Under the pieces are notes generated by a model that was not told the origin of the DNA, made no database searches, and saw only the letters and a list, made by a program, of their open reading frames with translations. The position numbers were made by a program, and so were the translations under genes. Of a stretch of 64,000 bases of DNA, positions 24,539 through 36,473 are shown piece by piece (position 1 is the stretch's first letter; each line of letters starts with the position of its first letter). Origin of the DNA: Lathyrus oleraceus (taxonomy: Eukaryota; Streptophyta; Magnoliopsida; Fabales; Fabaceae); contig NC_066583.1 in the NCBI RefSeq assembly GCF_024323335.1, forward strand, positions 416,962,031 through 417,026,030. The letters are read 5' to 3'.

Positions 24539-27500
24539 TGTAGCGGGGTATTCGTTACCATTAGAGATATTGACTAAATCTAAGGTAAACCATACAAGTC
24601 GAGTCGCCACCGCACTTCTATTTATCCAAAGGAATGGTTAGAAAGCGAACAAAGTTTTATCGAATCAAAAACTAGTAAAAATGTCAGAGATCTGGGTAAG
24701 GGGGTTGGTTATGCAATGGGAAGGTTTTAAGCACCCAAAACATCCTAGGTACTCCTAGGGAGCCCTTCTCATACTTGTTGTAAGGTTGGTATTTTTGTGA
24801 AAATTTGTTTTGTGCAGACATGATTGAAGAGATGAGAAGAGAATATACAAGTTATTTACATTTTTTGTGTGTTTGGATGGATAAACCCATTGCCTACGTA
24901 CCATCTTAAAAAAGATTAGGATCAAAACCTCGTAGTTCGGGGTAAAAATCTCAAAGATTGGTGAATTGATTTGATCAAAAGCCTTAAGGTCTTTTGTTAT
25001 CAAAGGGAGAAAACTCAACCCAAACCAATAATCCACCATGTGAGAAAGGCTTCATCATACTAGTGAGGGGTTAACCCTATAATAAGTATGGAAGACTTAT
25101 AATCCAATCACTAAGGATGAGGTGAGATTTACATCAACCACTATGATAACTCAAACCTATGACTAATGTTTTATGAAAAGGTTTTAACAAAGGTGGCCAT
25201 TGGAACCACAAAAACAACTTGAAGTGAGTTATATTTACAAGTTAGATTTATTTGCAAAAGAAAGTCAAAGTTGGATTAAGATTTATTCACAATGAGTATT
25301 GATGAAAATGGTTTTGAAAAGTCAAAGGCATAAGGCCTAGGTTTCTAGTTTGAAACGAAGTGTTAAATGTTTGCACAAAAAGTTTTGGCTTGGGTTAGAG
25401 TGGAGGGAAGAAGAAGAATGGCTAAAGTCCTACTCATGCAAAGAGATAAGGGATAAGAAACAAGACCACACAAGGAGTTCCTCTCTTGAGATCGTATTGA
25501 TGATCCAAGTAGCTCCCATCCTTTGGAATATGCAAGCAAGATAATAGTAAGCTCAAACAACAATCAAACAAGCCTCTTAAGAGATCCTTAATGCATCTTG
25601 TATCTTTCACTTTGGATGAACATGGAAATGGTTCTTCAATTTGAGCTCTCATAGAATCCCCTAGCACAAAAGCACACACATCAAAAGTTCCATGAAGTAA
25701 ATCAAGAATGGACAAGAGTGAGTTTAGAGGTTTGGTCCTTCTAATCCATCTTCAACATTAAGATCCTTTTACTCCAATTTGCATAGGGAAAGTCCTAGAA
25801 AACTAAGTCCATTTGTCCATTTCTTTGCATTTAGTCCATAACAATCAAAACAAAACACAAGCACAAAGATATATACACAATTATGTGCTCAAGTGAGCAA
25901 AAGGCAAATTGCATTAACATAAACATGTGCTCAAATGAGCAAAAGGCAAATTGCATTAACATAAACATGTGCTCAAATGAGCAAAGGGAAAAGCAAATGA
26001 ATAATATGTACAAGAATAGTAAATTGCATAAAAGTAAATAGCAAAAAGTAAATGTTAATGGTTATTGGTTAGTGTTAGTAATTAGTGTGCCATAAGGCAA
26101 ATTTAGCGCTATGTTAAGCAATCGTAATTGGACTTATGTAGAAGTCACAACTATCTGAGGCCGGTCAATAATAATGTAGGCAACAATACAAGTTAGAAGT
26201 CTTGATTAGTGAACCAAGTTCCAACAACTTGCCATACCAAAAAGAAGATGAGAAATGATCTTGTATTGGTTTAAGTCCTTTGCATGATTTAGAAGGCAAC
26301 CTATCCTTAATGCAAAGCCATTCACTTGATCATTTGATCAAGATGAATTAGATTTGAATCAAGGAAGATTAAACCTCCCTAATCAATGCTAACTTATCAA
26401 CATCTAACTCATTGATCAAAAAAGAAGAGAAGAAGAAGAAGAAGATGGATAATGGAAATGAAGAAAATAAAGTGCATTAAGTAAAATGGAATGTACCAAT
26501 CCATAAATGTTGACCAAAGATAAGGAGAATCAAGGTCAAACTCTAAAAACAGAAGTGGGATGAAGCTTGGAAGTCAAGAAATAAACAAAATATTTTTGGC
26601 ATTTTTAATATTTGAAAATAAACTTGAATTAAAATATTAAAGAAAGGTCAAACTTCAAATTCACTTCAAATCAACTTTAAAATGTTCAAGTGAATTATCC
26701 CAAGTTCAACATGGTCAAACAAAATTTGACAAAAAATTTCAGCATTTTTAAAAGTCAGAAACTATTTTTAATCAATTAAAAAAGAAGAAAAATAACCTAA
26801 TTGAACTAAAATCTCAAATAAATCTCAAATCAATTAATAAATTGATGAAAATATTTTTCATAGATCCATCATCATTCAAAGAGGTTAGAAAAATATTTTT
26901 GTATTTTTTGGATATCAAAGACTATTTAAAATGAATTAAAAATAACCAGAAAAGAGAAAATTATTATAAAATAGCAAATGATGAAATAAAAAATATTAAA
27001 AATCATTTTTAGAAACTAGGAATTTAAAGAGAAATAATGCAATTGGTCCCATATTTTTTGTACAAATAATAAAAGAGATATGAATTTTTGAAATAAAATG
27101 GAATTAAAAGAAATAAAGAAAATAAAATCAGAAAATAAAAAAATACGAAAAAAGGAGAGGCGTTGGATCCAGTCTCATTAATTGAGCTGGCACATCACAC
27201 GGTCTCTGAGCGCGCTCCCACCATATGCCTTAGTCAACTGAGACATACGAGGCAATATAAAAAGTCATAACAAAGGAGGGACGAGATTAGATCTGGAGAT
27301 TGAGATCAATGGCTCATAATCAATCTGGCAATGAGACGGTGGCCAGCGCCACCGTCTTCCTCGGTGAGCTCCGGCGAAGGTCAAAAAACACAGAGGTTCA
27401 AATGCTTACTAAAATGGACGATCCAGACACCATTCGAAAGGTGAAGTGATGTACATCACTCCTATATCACTCACTTCCACTCTAGATTCCTATTAAGAGA

Positions 27501-27996
27501 GAAATCAGAGATGGAAGTTTGGTGATGTTCAACTGAACTTGCTCAATTTCAACAATTAAGCACTCAATAATAATGCCTCTATAGAGAGGACTTCAGACAA
27601 CACAATATCAAGGCCAATGGATCAAAGTATAAGGAGATTCGAAGCAAAAAATAGTTGATCAAAACCTTTGGATTATGAAGATTTGAGTCCCTTTCCTTGG
27701 TTCCATTTGTAAAACAGAACTTCAATAAATCAAATGATGAAGGTTTAGGAACTTTAGATCTTAAAATTCAACCAAATGCAATTGAATTTCAGATCTGAAT
27801 TTTTGAAGAAAAATGAACTTTGTTCCTTTGGTATGGTTAGGGATTCACTCTTGCAGCATTTCAGGCGCCTTCAAGTTGGAGAATTATGAAGCATAGCACA
27901 TGTATTTATAGCTGGAAATGGCTGAGTGCATAAGTTAGCTCGTGTGCATGGAAAATGGATTTTTCATTACATGGGCTTGTGTGATCTTGTGGAATG
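24539..27996 (-). repeat. Partial 5' LTR of element C
   Basis: 3458 bp homologous in inverse orientation to most of the LTR at 19037-23918, for example the terminal TGTAGCGGGGTATTCGTTACC and the ACCGTCTTC block near 27350. It is truncated at 27996 by D, whose left 5-bp flank is GAATG. It holds a GAGCGCGCTC palindrome at 27208-27217. Frames inside it are shadows. Confidence 0.83.
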
Positions 27997-28304
27997 TGTC
28001 GCAACCTGAAAAAGGAGATACGAAAAAACAACCGGCGAGAAAGAAATGACAGAAGAGTCGCCACCGTGCGTTATTTATCCCAAAGGAGGGAAAGGAAACG
28101 CTCGAAGTAAACCTGGAAAAAGGAAAGGAAAAGACAAGGTCTCGCAACCAAATCTTGGGTTCGGGAGTCGATTATGCGAAGGGAAGGTATTAGGACCCTT
28201 ACGCATCCATAGTACTCTATGGGATCCACTTTTGTTGTTCTTGTCTAAAGGGTGTGGGTTTATCTAATGTACTATTTGCTAAAAGAGGGGGTCAAAAGAA
28301 AATG

Positions 28305-28475
28305 ACTCGCACGGATATCGCATCCACTGCATACGTATCTCATCTGAATATGAGAATCAGAGTCTTCGTAGCTCGGCTACCTATGGGCTAAAGAGGAGTG
28401 TGCTCGCTAAGACATCACGTCTTATGCCTACGTATCTCATCTGGAATGGGAATCATAGCAAACCGTAGTTCGGCT
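28305..28475. repeat. Two stem-loop modules in the D LTR
   Basis: Module 1: stem GGAT/ATCC (28313-28325), linker TGCATACGTA, stem CTCAT/ATGAG (28339-28354), ATCAGAG, CGTAGCTCGG. Module 2: stem TAAGAC/GTCTTA (28408-28424), linker TGCCTACGTA, stem CTCAT/ATGGG (one wobble), then AATCA and CGTAGTTCGG. Arms differ between modules but remain complementary. Related modules are in E's LTR. Confidence 0.75.
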
Positions 28476-29916
28476 AACTACGGGTTAAGGGTTGTGTTTT
28501 TTAGATGAACGACGTTACTACGCAATATACCGGATGCTCGACCTTTGGGGACTTACTCGCCTGTAGTAGAAGGAGTTAACGTGTTCTTAGGAGAAGAAAA
28601 ATCAATGAGTTTGTTTGGGTTTTAGGAATGCTCATGCAAAAAAGGAAGTCCTAGACAAAGGAACAGTGCTACCTTAATTGACATGCAAACGAGAGACTAT
28701 ACGAAGCCTAGCAATCCTATAGGGAGACGGTCACACCATACAAAACAAACATGCATAAATTAAAATGCCACCAAGGGGGCTCAAACCTACATGGGTAGGG
28801 CTTTAGTCAAGAGGGGTCATATCAACCTCGACAAACAAGCCATGGAATAGGTAATCAAATGGGCTCTTAACCACTGACATTGAACGTCAGGGTGAGCAGA
28901 TCAAAAGGGTAATGAGGATAAGACCTCATAGCTCTTAACCCTGGAAAGGGTGAGCTCATGAAAAAAAGTGGGGATTCAGAAAGGTGGAACCCTCTCCACT
29001 GACTGACCGGACAAAAGATCTTGGGCTTTTGTTCTGAAGCATCAGCATGTAGTGCGAGCATAAAGAACGACACACTGAATAACGGGGGATTGATTACTAA
29101 TCCCTTTTATCCATCAATTGCCTCTTCGTGGAGGTCTTTAGCACTGGTGCCTCCTTTTGGAGCTCTTTGGGCACAAAAGTAAACAAACAAAAGAAAACAT
29201 TGCCTCCTATCGAGGTCTTCCAACTAAGAAAGCGGTAAAATGCGGGAAAGATAAAGGGATCAAGAGGTCTACCACACGGATAAAGATCCGAAGTAATAAC
29301 AGCTAAAGAAATAAGAAACTCAGAGATCTCTCGAGCTGGCACCATCAAAGAAAGCAAGTCAATACAGGTAATCGGAATAAATCTCCAAATGGTATCCCAC
29401 AAATAAAGTGGAATGCCAAGCAAGCTATCCTTTCAGGAGTCATGTGAGCCCTCACAAAAAACTTAACAAACAGGTTAGAGTGACAAGATGGGGTGCAATC
29501 AAGAGTTTCCCCAAATCAAAATGTAACCACATGAATCATGCCATTAAAGTTCACAAAAAGCTCACAAAAAGCAACCAAGGATAGGAGGCCTAAACCTCTT
29601 GTCAAACAAATGCATTAAAAGGGTATCAAAACTCAAAGTCAGGGGTAAGGATCCACACATCAAGACATGACATACCTACTGATTGGAGAAATCGATTGAA
29701 ATTGAATTGCACTGTTGGCTTTGCAGAACAATCTTAGGGTTTATATGAGAGGGAATTGGTTCTTTGCAGATGAGTTCCCTTCAGTCTCTGGAGGTTGCTT
29801 TGAATTAGTTAGAATCTCTCTAGGGGTTTTCCACTGAATTATTTTTTAGAATTTATAACCTGATTTTCGTGGCTTTGTGGGCTCAAATGAGAGAGGTCCA
29901 AGTCCAAGATTTTTTT

Positions 29917-29924
29917 GTTATATT

Positions 29925-29961
<37 letters not shown>

Positions 29962-30006
29962 TTTTTTTTATTTTTTTTATTTTTTTATTTTTTATTTTTT
30001 ATTTTC
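29917..30006. repeat. TTTA microsatellite and T-rich run
   Basis: About eleven TTTA units followed by an irregular T/A run inside the 3' LTR of D. Frames rich in F, I, L and Y here are artefacts. Confidence 0.9.
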
Positions 30007-30007
30007 A

Positions 30008-30135
30008 AAACGCGTGGGCTTCGCCTAGAGAGCATGACAGTTCAAGAAATTCCTCTGAGCGTAGGTGATTCTGGTGGCTTTTCTTGGGACTCGCTAGGCG
30101 ACCCATTCTGCTCGCCTAGCGAGCATGACAGCTCA
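30008..30135. repeat. CpG palindrome cluster in the D LTR
   Basis: TCGCTAGGCGA and its complement TCGCCTAGCGA lie about 21 bp apart near 30091-30122, and a degenerate TCGCCTAGAGA is at about 30020. Each is followed by AGCATGACAG. The couplet arrangement resembles that in A, S and T. Confidence 0.7.
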
Positions 30136-30383
30136 TGAACAAACTTTTGCTCCTTCAAGATTAACGTTTTGACTGATGAATAGACCCCATTTGAACATGT
30201 TGGAAGTATCTCAAGCCATTCCCTTGTGTTGACTGATCACCCAGATAGGACCCACAAAGTGTCTTGGATGATATTCAAGCTTCTTGGATCTAATTCTGAT
30301 TGACATGATGAAATGCAATATGAAATGTTAAATGACCTAAAAATGAATGCATGAATGAGGGGGGCAAATTTTGAGGTATTACA

Positions 30384-30398
30384 GCTGCCCCTATTCAA
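30384..30398 (-). promoter_or_regulatory. Polypurine tract of element D
   Basis: The minus strand reads TGAATAGGGGCAGC immediately before the TGTAATACC start of the LTR. Confidence 0.75.
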
Positions 30399-30589
30399 TC
30401 AACTAGAGACCCGAAAAGAAGATAGCAGCGGCTTTCACACTTTCGAGGTATTAAGGGATTGAATACAATAAAAGCCCGAAAATTTGCACTGAAGTGAAGT
30501 GAAGTAACAATGCCTATCAGAATCGGCAAAGAGGTGGTCTTGAAAGAAGAATCTGTCTGGTACGGTGAGAGTCAGTCTGAATACCGAAA

Positions 30590-31200
30590 AAGAGTATTAA
30601 CCTGGATACCAAAATAAATTGTAACACAGAAATAACCATGGCCTGAATGCCGCTCATCAGTCTGAATACTGGAAATGACTTCGATCTGAACATCGGAAGA
30701 TATGAGATTATTAATATCAGTCTGAACACCGAGAGGCTGGCCTGAATGCCACAAGTTGCGTCGACCTGAATGTCGGAAACTTCTTCGATCTGAACATCAG
30801 AAAACTGGCCTAAACGCCACTTCGATCTGAATATCAGAAAATTATCCTGAATGCCACTTCGATCTGAATATCGGAAAATTGGCCTGAATGCCACAAGTTG
30901 CATCAACCTGAATGTCGGAAACTTCTTCGATCTGAACATCGGAAAACTGGCCTGAATGCCGCAAGTTGCATCGACCTGAACGTCGGAAACTTCTTCGATC
31001 TGAACATCGGAAAACTGGCCTGAACAACACTTCGGTCTGAATACCGGAAACTGGCCTGAATGCCACTTCGGTCTGAATACTGGAAACTGGCCTGAATGCC
31101 ACAAGTTGCATCGACCTGAATGTCGGAAACTTCTTCGATCTGAACATCGGAAAATTGGCCTGAATGCCACTTCGGTCTGAATACCGGAAAAACTTCATGC
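30590..31200 (-). repeat. Minisatellite in the D 3' UTR
   Basis: Many copies of short modules of the form CTGAAYRTCGGAAA and GGCCTGAATGCC, joined by AAGTTGCATCGAC and ACTTCGAT, form irregular higher-order units of about 35-70 bp. Minus-strand frames (up to 217 codons) through the array give F-R-C/Y-S-D repeats and are artefacts. Confidence 0.85.
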
Positions 31201-32090
31201 CTGTCAGCATCGGCAGAAATAGGGAAAGATAATAGAGGCGGCGCATGGGCCAATGACACTTGCTGGGGATAATAAAGGTAAGTCATGAACAATCTTCAGT
31301 CTGAGTACTGGAAACAACTTCTGGCTTATCACTTGGGATATCGAGAATGTTTTATGCTTACATGCGTATGTTTGAATTTTTCAATGGCGTAATGCTCCAT
31401 GAAAATGGAAATGCTACGCGATTTGGGAGGATGCAATGCAATATGATTCTACATGCAGGGATGTGAAATGCTGGGTAGAATGCCAATCCGAGGCAAGGGA
31501 ATCTGCTGGGGAAATGATCACCATCTTCTGGACCCTGGAAAGGCTGTTGGAGATGCACATCACAAAGAACTTTGTGGGGAAATGACCCGCCACACGGTGT
31601 TCTAGCAATGACGAAATACCGAGACTCTGACTGGGGAGAGAACGGCACTGAAAACCTGCTGTTGGGGAAAGCGATAGTGGTTCTGGCAACCATAATCTGC
31701 GAGAGAGACGACTTAGCAGGGGAAGCAAACACCGATACGGTACCGAGATTCTGCTTCAAGGAAAGAGACCATGGATTTGGCGTCGAGATCATCAATCTGG
31801 CATCGAACCCTGAGGAGCAGCCGCTTCTGCTGGGAAGATACAGTCTGGCATTGTCAACTCCGTTGGGGATATATAGTCTGGCACTGTCAACTCTACTGGG
31901 GAGTGTATATTCTGAAACAACCTCTTGGGGGAGGTACAGCAGTGAGAGCCTACTGGGGATCGAAGAATCCAATGCTCTTATCAGCTCTGCAGGGATAAGA
32001 TACCAACTTCGACTGTTGGGGGAAAACATTCGCGACCATCGGTTGGGAACCTTAAGGAAATGCCCCGAGGGTACCTGTTCTGAATAGACG
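31201..32090 (-). other. D 3' UTR with dispersed TCCCCAG motifs
   Basis: On the + strand, CTGGGGA-like words recur about every 40-80 bp (for example CTGCTGGGGAAAT near 31503). In element sense this is TCCCCAGCAG, the complement of the PBS core. A 223-codon minus-strand frame and a 171-codon plus-strand frame overlap here; neither has family resemblance, so I do not call them genes. Confidence 0.6.
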
Positions 32091-32519
32091 ATCTAAAGCA
32101 CTTAACACTTATAGCAATTTTAAATGTTTATTAAGCATGTACCTATAAAGCTCTTATGTTTCATGATGCAATGTTTATCAAAAATTCGGACGTCATTTTT
32201 GCAAACAAAACAGTAAAATGAAAATGAAAACAGAGATATACTGAATAACATGATTTTATTGATTGAATGGCCTCTGAATAGGCATTTACATCAGGAAGCA
32301 ATCCCTGGAAAGAGGTAATCGCACAAAAGATAAAAACAGAAATTAATCTAATGGCAATGTGAAATGGATTTCTATTGGGTTCCAATTCTGCTATGACTTG
32401 CTCGTCTTCAAGATCCTCCAGATGATCAGCTTTCTGAAAAGAGTGATTTGACTGTTTCCTATCCTTCAAAAGTTTCCAGTCATTGACACGAGATGAGATT
32501 CAGAACTACTAAGAACGCA
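32091..32519. other. D 3' UTR, no recognisable content
   Basis: AT-rich sequence similar to E's 46430-46790 (shared CAATGTTTATCAAAAATTCGGACG). No gene or repeat array is seen. Confidence 0.6.
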
Positions 32520-32745
32520 GTCATTCGTTTAATCCCTAACTTTTGCTTGGATCGCCCTTCTCGGGTTTTCAATCCACCGGGATACCCATTTTTGCCTAAG
32601 TTGCCTTTTCAGGTTTTCAACTTACCGGATGTACGATCTTTTCATTTTTAATCCCTAATTTTTGCCCGAACCTTTTCATTTTCTTGGTTCGTCGGGATGC
32701 CCATTTTTGCCTGGACTATTCTTTTTACTGTCCAGCGGGTCTATT
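32520..32745 (-). repeat. Post-pol repeat modules of element D
   Basis: Three to four units follow the pol stop. In element sense they carry TGAAAACCYGNNAAGGSC and AGGCAAAAA-like blocks. They are homologous to the modules after pol in B and E. Confidence 0.75.
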
Positions 32746-35700
32746 TTATGTGAAGTATTTTTTAACTACGTCTGAGTTCACATGGGAAGTGAAGTTTTCA
32801 CCATCCATAGTTGCAAGCATTAAGGCCCCACCATAAAAAACCTTGGTGACAATATACGGTCCATCATAGTTAGGAGTCCACTTGCCCCTGTGATCTGTCT
32901 GAGGAGGAAGGATCCTTTTCAACACCAAATCTCCGACCCGAAAGAATCGAGGATGCACTTTTTGATCAAAGGCTCTCTTCATCCGACTCTGATACAACTT
33001 CCCATGACAAATGGTTTCCATTCGCTTCTCTTCGATAAGACTCAACTCATTGAACCTTGTCCGAATCCATTCAGCTTCGTCTAACTTGACCTCCAACAGG
33101 ACTCTTAGAGAAGGAATCTCCACTTCAACAGGTAGGACTACTTCCATACCATACACAAGGGAGTAAGGGGTTGCCCCGGTCGATGTGCGTACTGAAGTGC
33201 GGTACCCATGCAAGGCGAAGGGTAGTATCTCATGCCAATCTCTGTACGTAACGACCATCTTCTGCACAATCTTCTTTATGTTCTTATTTGTCGCCTCAAC
33301 AGCACCGTTCATCTTATGGCTATTAGGGGAAGAATTGTGATGCTGAATGTTGAAGTTCTTGCACAACTCCTTCATCATTTTGTTGTTGAGATTAGAACCA
33401 TTATCAGTAATGATTCTTTCGGGAATCCCATAGCGACAAATGATTTCTTTCTTGATGAAACGGGCAACCACATGTCTGGTGACATTCGCGAACGATGTTG
33501 CTTCCACCCACTTGGTGAAATAGTCGATGGCAATAAGGATGAAGCGATGCCCATTGGAGGCGGTCGGCTCAATCTTTCCAATCATATCGATGCCCCACAT
33601 AGCAAAAGGCCACGGCGAAGACATCACATTCAAAGGATTTGGCGGCACATGTACCTTATCAGCATAAATCTGGCATTTATGACACTTCCGAGCATATTTG
33701 AAACAATCAGATTCCATGGTCATCCAGTAATATCCCACTCTCAACAATTTCTTAGCCATTGCATGTCCGCCGACATGAGTACCGAAGGAGCCTTCATGAA
33801 CTTCCTGCATTAACATGTCTGCTTCGTGTCTATCCACGCATCTGAGCAAAACCATGTCGAAGTTCCTCTTATACAGCACATCGTCTTTGTTCAAGAAGAA
33901 ACTGCCTGCCAATCTTCTCAAAGTCTTTCTATCATTGTTGGATGCCCCTGTAGGGTACTCTTGATTCTTCAGAAAGCACTTGATGTCGTGATACCAGGGC
34001 TTTTCGTCAACTACCAGTTCAGCAGCAAACACATACGCGGCCCTGTCGAGGCGCATCACATCGATCCTAGGGAGCGTGGTTCCACCGAATCACGTTGATC
34101 ATGGAGGATAGAGTGGCAAGAGCATCTGCCATCTGGTTCTCATCACGAGGTATGTGATACAGCTTTACTGTTGTGAAGAAAGTCAATAGTCTTCTCGTGT
34201 AATCTCTGTAAGGGACCAGATTGGGCTGGAGGGTGTTCCAATCACCATTCACTTGATTGATCACTAGAGCTGAATCTCCGAAGATGTCCAGAGTCTTGAT
34301 TCTCAAATCAATGGCTTGCTCAATACCCAAGATACAGGCTTCATACTCAGCTTCATTATTTGTGCACTCAAAAGTCAGACGAGCGGTGAAAGGCATGTGG
34401 GCACCTTTCGGAGTAGTAATGACAACGCCGATTCCACTTCCTCTGGCATTGACAGCCCCATCAAACAACAAAGTCCACTTTTTGTCTGGATCAGGTCCCT
34501 CCTCAACAACTGGCTCTTCACGGTCTTTCATCTTGAGGAACATGATGTCTTCATCTGGAAAATCAAACTTCATCGGCTCATAATCATCAATCGGCTGCTG
34601 AGCAAGATAGTCTGACAGAATACTCCCTTTGATGGCTTTCTGGGATGTATACTGGATATCGTACTCTGTCAGTACCATTTGCCAACGAGCAACCCTTCCG
34701 GTGAGAGCTGGCTTCTCGAATATGTATTTGACTGAATCCATCTTGGAGATCAGTAAGGTTGTGTGAGACAACATGTATTGTCTCAAACGCTTAGCATCCC
34801 ATGCAAGTGCACAACATGTCTTTTCAAGCATCGAGTATCTCGACTCGCAATCTGTGAATTTCTTACTCAGGTAGTAGATGGCATGCTCTTTCCTACCTGT
34901 CTCGTCGTGTTGACCGAGAACACAACCCATGGAATTGTCTAGTACTGTCAAATACATAATCAGCGGTCTCCCTGGGACCAGAGGCATAAGGATAGGAGGA
35001 TTCTGCAAATACTCTTTTATCTTCTCGAAAGCCCTTTGGCAATCATCATTCCACCTGATAGCCTGATCTTTTCTCAGCAATTTGAATATTGGCTCGCACG
35101 TGGCTGTTAGGTGAGAGATGAACCTTGCAATGTAGTTCAACCTCCCTAAGAAACCACGGACTTGTTTCTCTGTTCTTGGCTCAGGCATTTCCTGTATCGC
35201 TTTCACTTTGGCCGGATCCACCTCAATCCCTTTTTCACTAACAATAAAACCCAGTAATTTTCCAGATCTCACCCCAAAAGTACACTTGTTCGGATTAAGC
35301 CTCAGCTTGAATTTTCTCAAACGCTCAAACAATTTCTGCAAATTCACCAAATGTTCTTCTTCCGTCTGAGATTTGGCAATCATATCATCAACATAAACCT
35401 CGATTTCATGATGAATCATATCATGGAAAAGCGTCACCATCGCTCGTTGATATGTTGCTCCGGCATTTTTCAGACCAAACGGCATCACCTTATAGCAGAA
35501 GGTGCCCCATGGGGTTATGAATGTTGTCTTCTCCATGTCTTCTGGTGCCATCTTAATTTGATTATAGTCAGAAAAGCCATCCATGAAGGAGAATACCGAG
35601 AACTGAGCTGTGTTATCCACCAAAACGTCGGTGTGAGGTAATGGGAAATCATCTTTAGGACTAGCTCTGTTCAAATCCCGGTAGTCAACACACATCCGTA

Positions 35701-36221
35701 CCTTTCCATCCTTCTTAGGTACTGGAATGATATTTGCAACCCATGGCGGATAATTTGTGACTGCTAGAAACCCTGCATCCAACTGTTTTTGCACTTCTTC
35801 CTTTATCTTGACAGCCATCTCTGGTCTCGTTCTTCTGAGCTTCTGCTTGACCGGAGGACAACCTTCTTTGAGAGGCAAACGGTGTACCACAATATTTGTG
35901 TCAAGCCCTGGCATGTCCTGATAAGACCAAGCGAAGATGTCAACATATTCTTGCAGCAATTCAATCAGCCCTTTCTTCACATCATCTTCCAAAGCAACCC
36001 CTATCTTGATCTCTCTCTTGGCGTCCTCGGTGCCGAGATTAATCACTTCAACAGACTCTTGATGCGGTTGAATGACCTTTTCCTCCTGTTTTAATAACCT
36101 GGTAAGTTCTTCAGGGAGTTCACAGTCTTCATCACCCTCTTCTTCAGCTTGAAAGATTGGATTTTCAAAGTCGAAGTGAGCCATAGCAAAACCGTTATCA
36201 ATAGGATCCGGTGATGTGCAT
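32746..36221 (-). pseudogene. Element D pol: RT, RNase H x2, integrase (one frameshift)
   Basis: RT to second RNase H occupies 34067-36221; integrase follows in 32746-34059 after a one-base frameshift near 34068, at the RNase H/integrase junction (WNHAP). RT motifs MCVDYRDLNRASPKDDFPLP, FSFMDGFSDYNQ (Gly of FSGY changed to Asp) and YVDDMIAKS are present. The first RNase H lacks the usual first Asp (YLTVLDNSMGCVLG). The second RNase H is complete (FDGAVNARGSGIGVV, NNEAEYEACILG, FGDSALV). Integrase has HHCC and DDE (WGIDMIG, TDNGSNLNNK, NGAVEATNK). The exon start at 36221 is set by the predicted acceptor; the in-frame ATG of AHFDFENP lies at about 36185. Confidence 0.9.
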
Positions 36222-36473
36222 CTGCATGAGTGATGGTATGTGCTTATGAGTGTGAAGAAAGAGTAAAAACTAAACAAAACATTGCCAAATATTTTTTGAT
36301 TTTTGAAAACTGCAAAAATAGAAAGACAGTGAACGAAATATTTGAATGCAAAAAGACGTCCTTTATTTATGATGAAAAATGCAAGTATCCACATAGATGA
36401 GCCCTACAATGAGTCATTACGCCCTGGGCAAAACGTAAGACTTGGATATGCATGAATAAACAAAGAAAATTAC
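36222..36473 (-). other. Ogre-type pro-RT intron, element D (predicted)
   Basis: Donor GA|GTAATTTTC, acceptor CATGCAG|A, phase 2, 252 bp. Splicing joins VQVTFLE to the pol frame without a stop. Homologous to the introns in B and E. Confidence 0.75.

Larger units (their letters stand above)
23919..27996 (-). mobile_element. Element C: inverted Ogre-like element, 5' LTR and leader only
   Basis: On the minus strand this reads: LTR (partial), PBS, and 0.6 kb of leader, cut at 23919 by element B. On the other side the LTR is cut at 27997 by element D. The rest of C must lie to the left of B and to the right of the window. It belongs to the same LTR family as B. It is the outermost and thus the oldest element visible. 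Confidence 0.82.
27997..30383 (-). repeat. 3' LTR of element D
   Basis: 2387 bp. The + strand runs from TGTCGCAACC to GAGGTATTACA; the outer flank is GAATG. The first 200 bp match the 5' LTR fragment at 39250-39456. It includes stem-loop modules (28305-28475), a TTTA microsatellite and a GC palindrome cluster. A GAGTCGCCAC motif (28055-28064) repeats the PBS core. Confidence 0.87.

Noticed and set aside
30517..31292. Overlapping minus-strand frames of 129-217 codons
   Set aside because: They run through a minisatellite; the translations are repeats of F-R-S-D words in several frames, and the region is the 3' UTR of D.
31358..32087. A 223-codon minus and a 171-codon plus frame over the same bases
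   Set aside because: Both lie in the D 3' UTR with dispersed CTGGGGA repeats; no recognisable domain and no counterpart in E.
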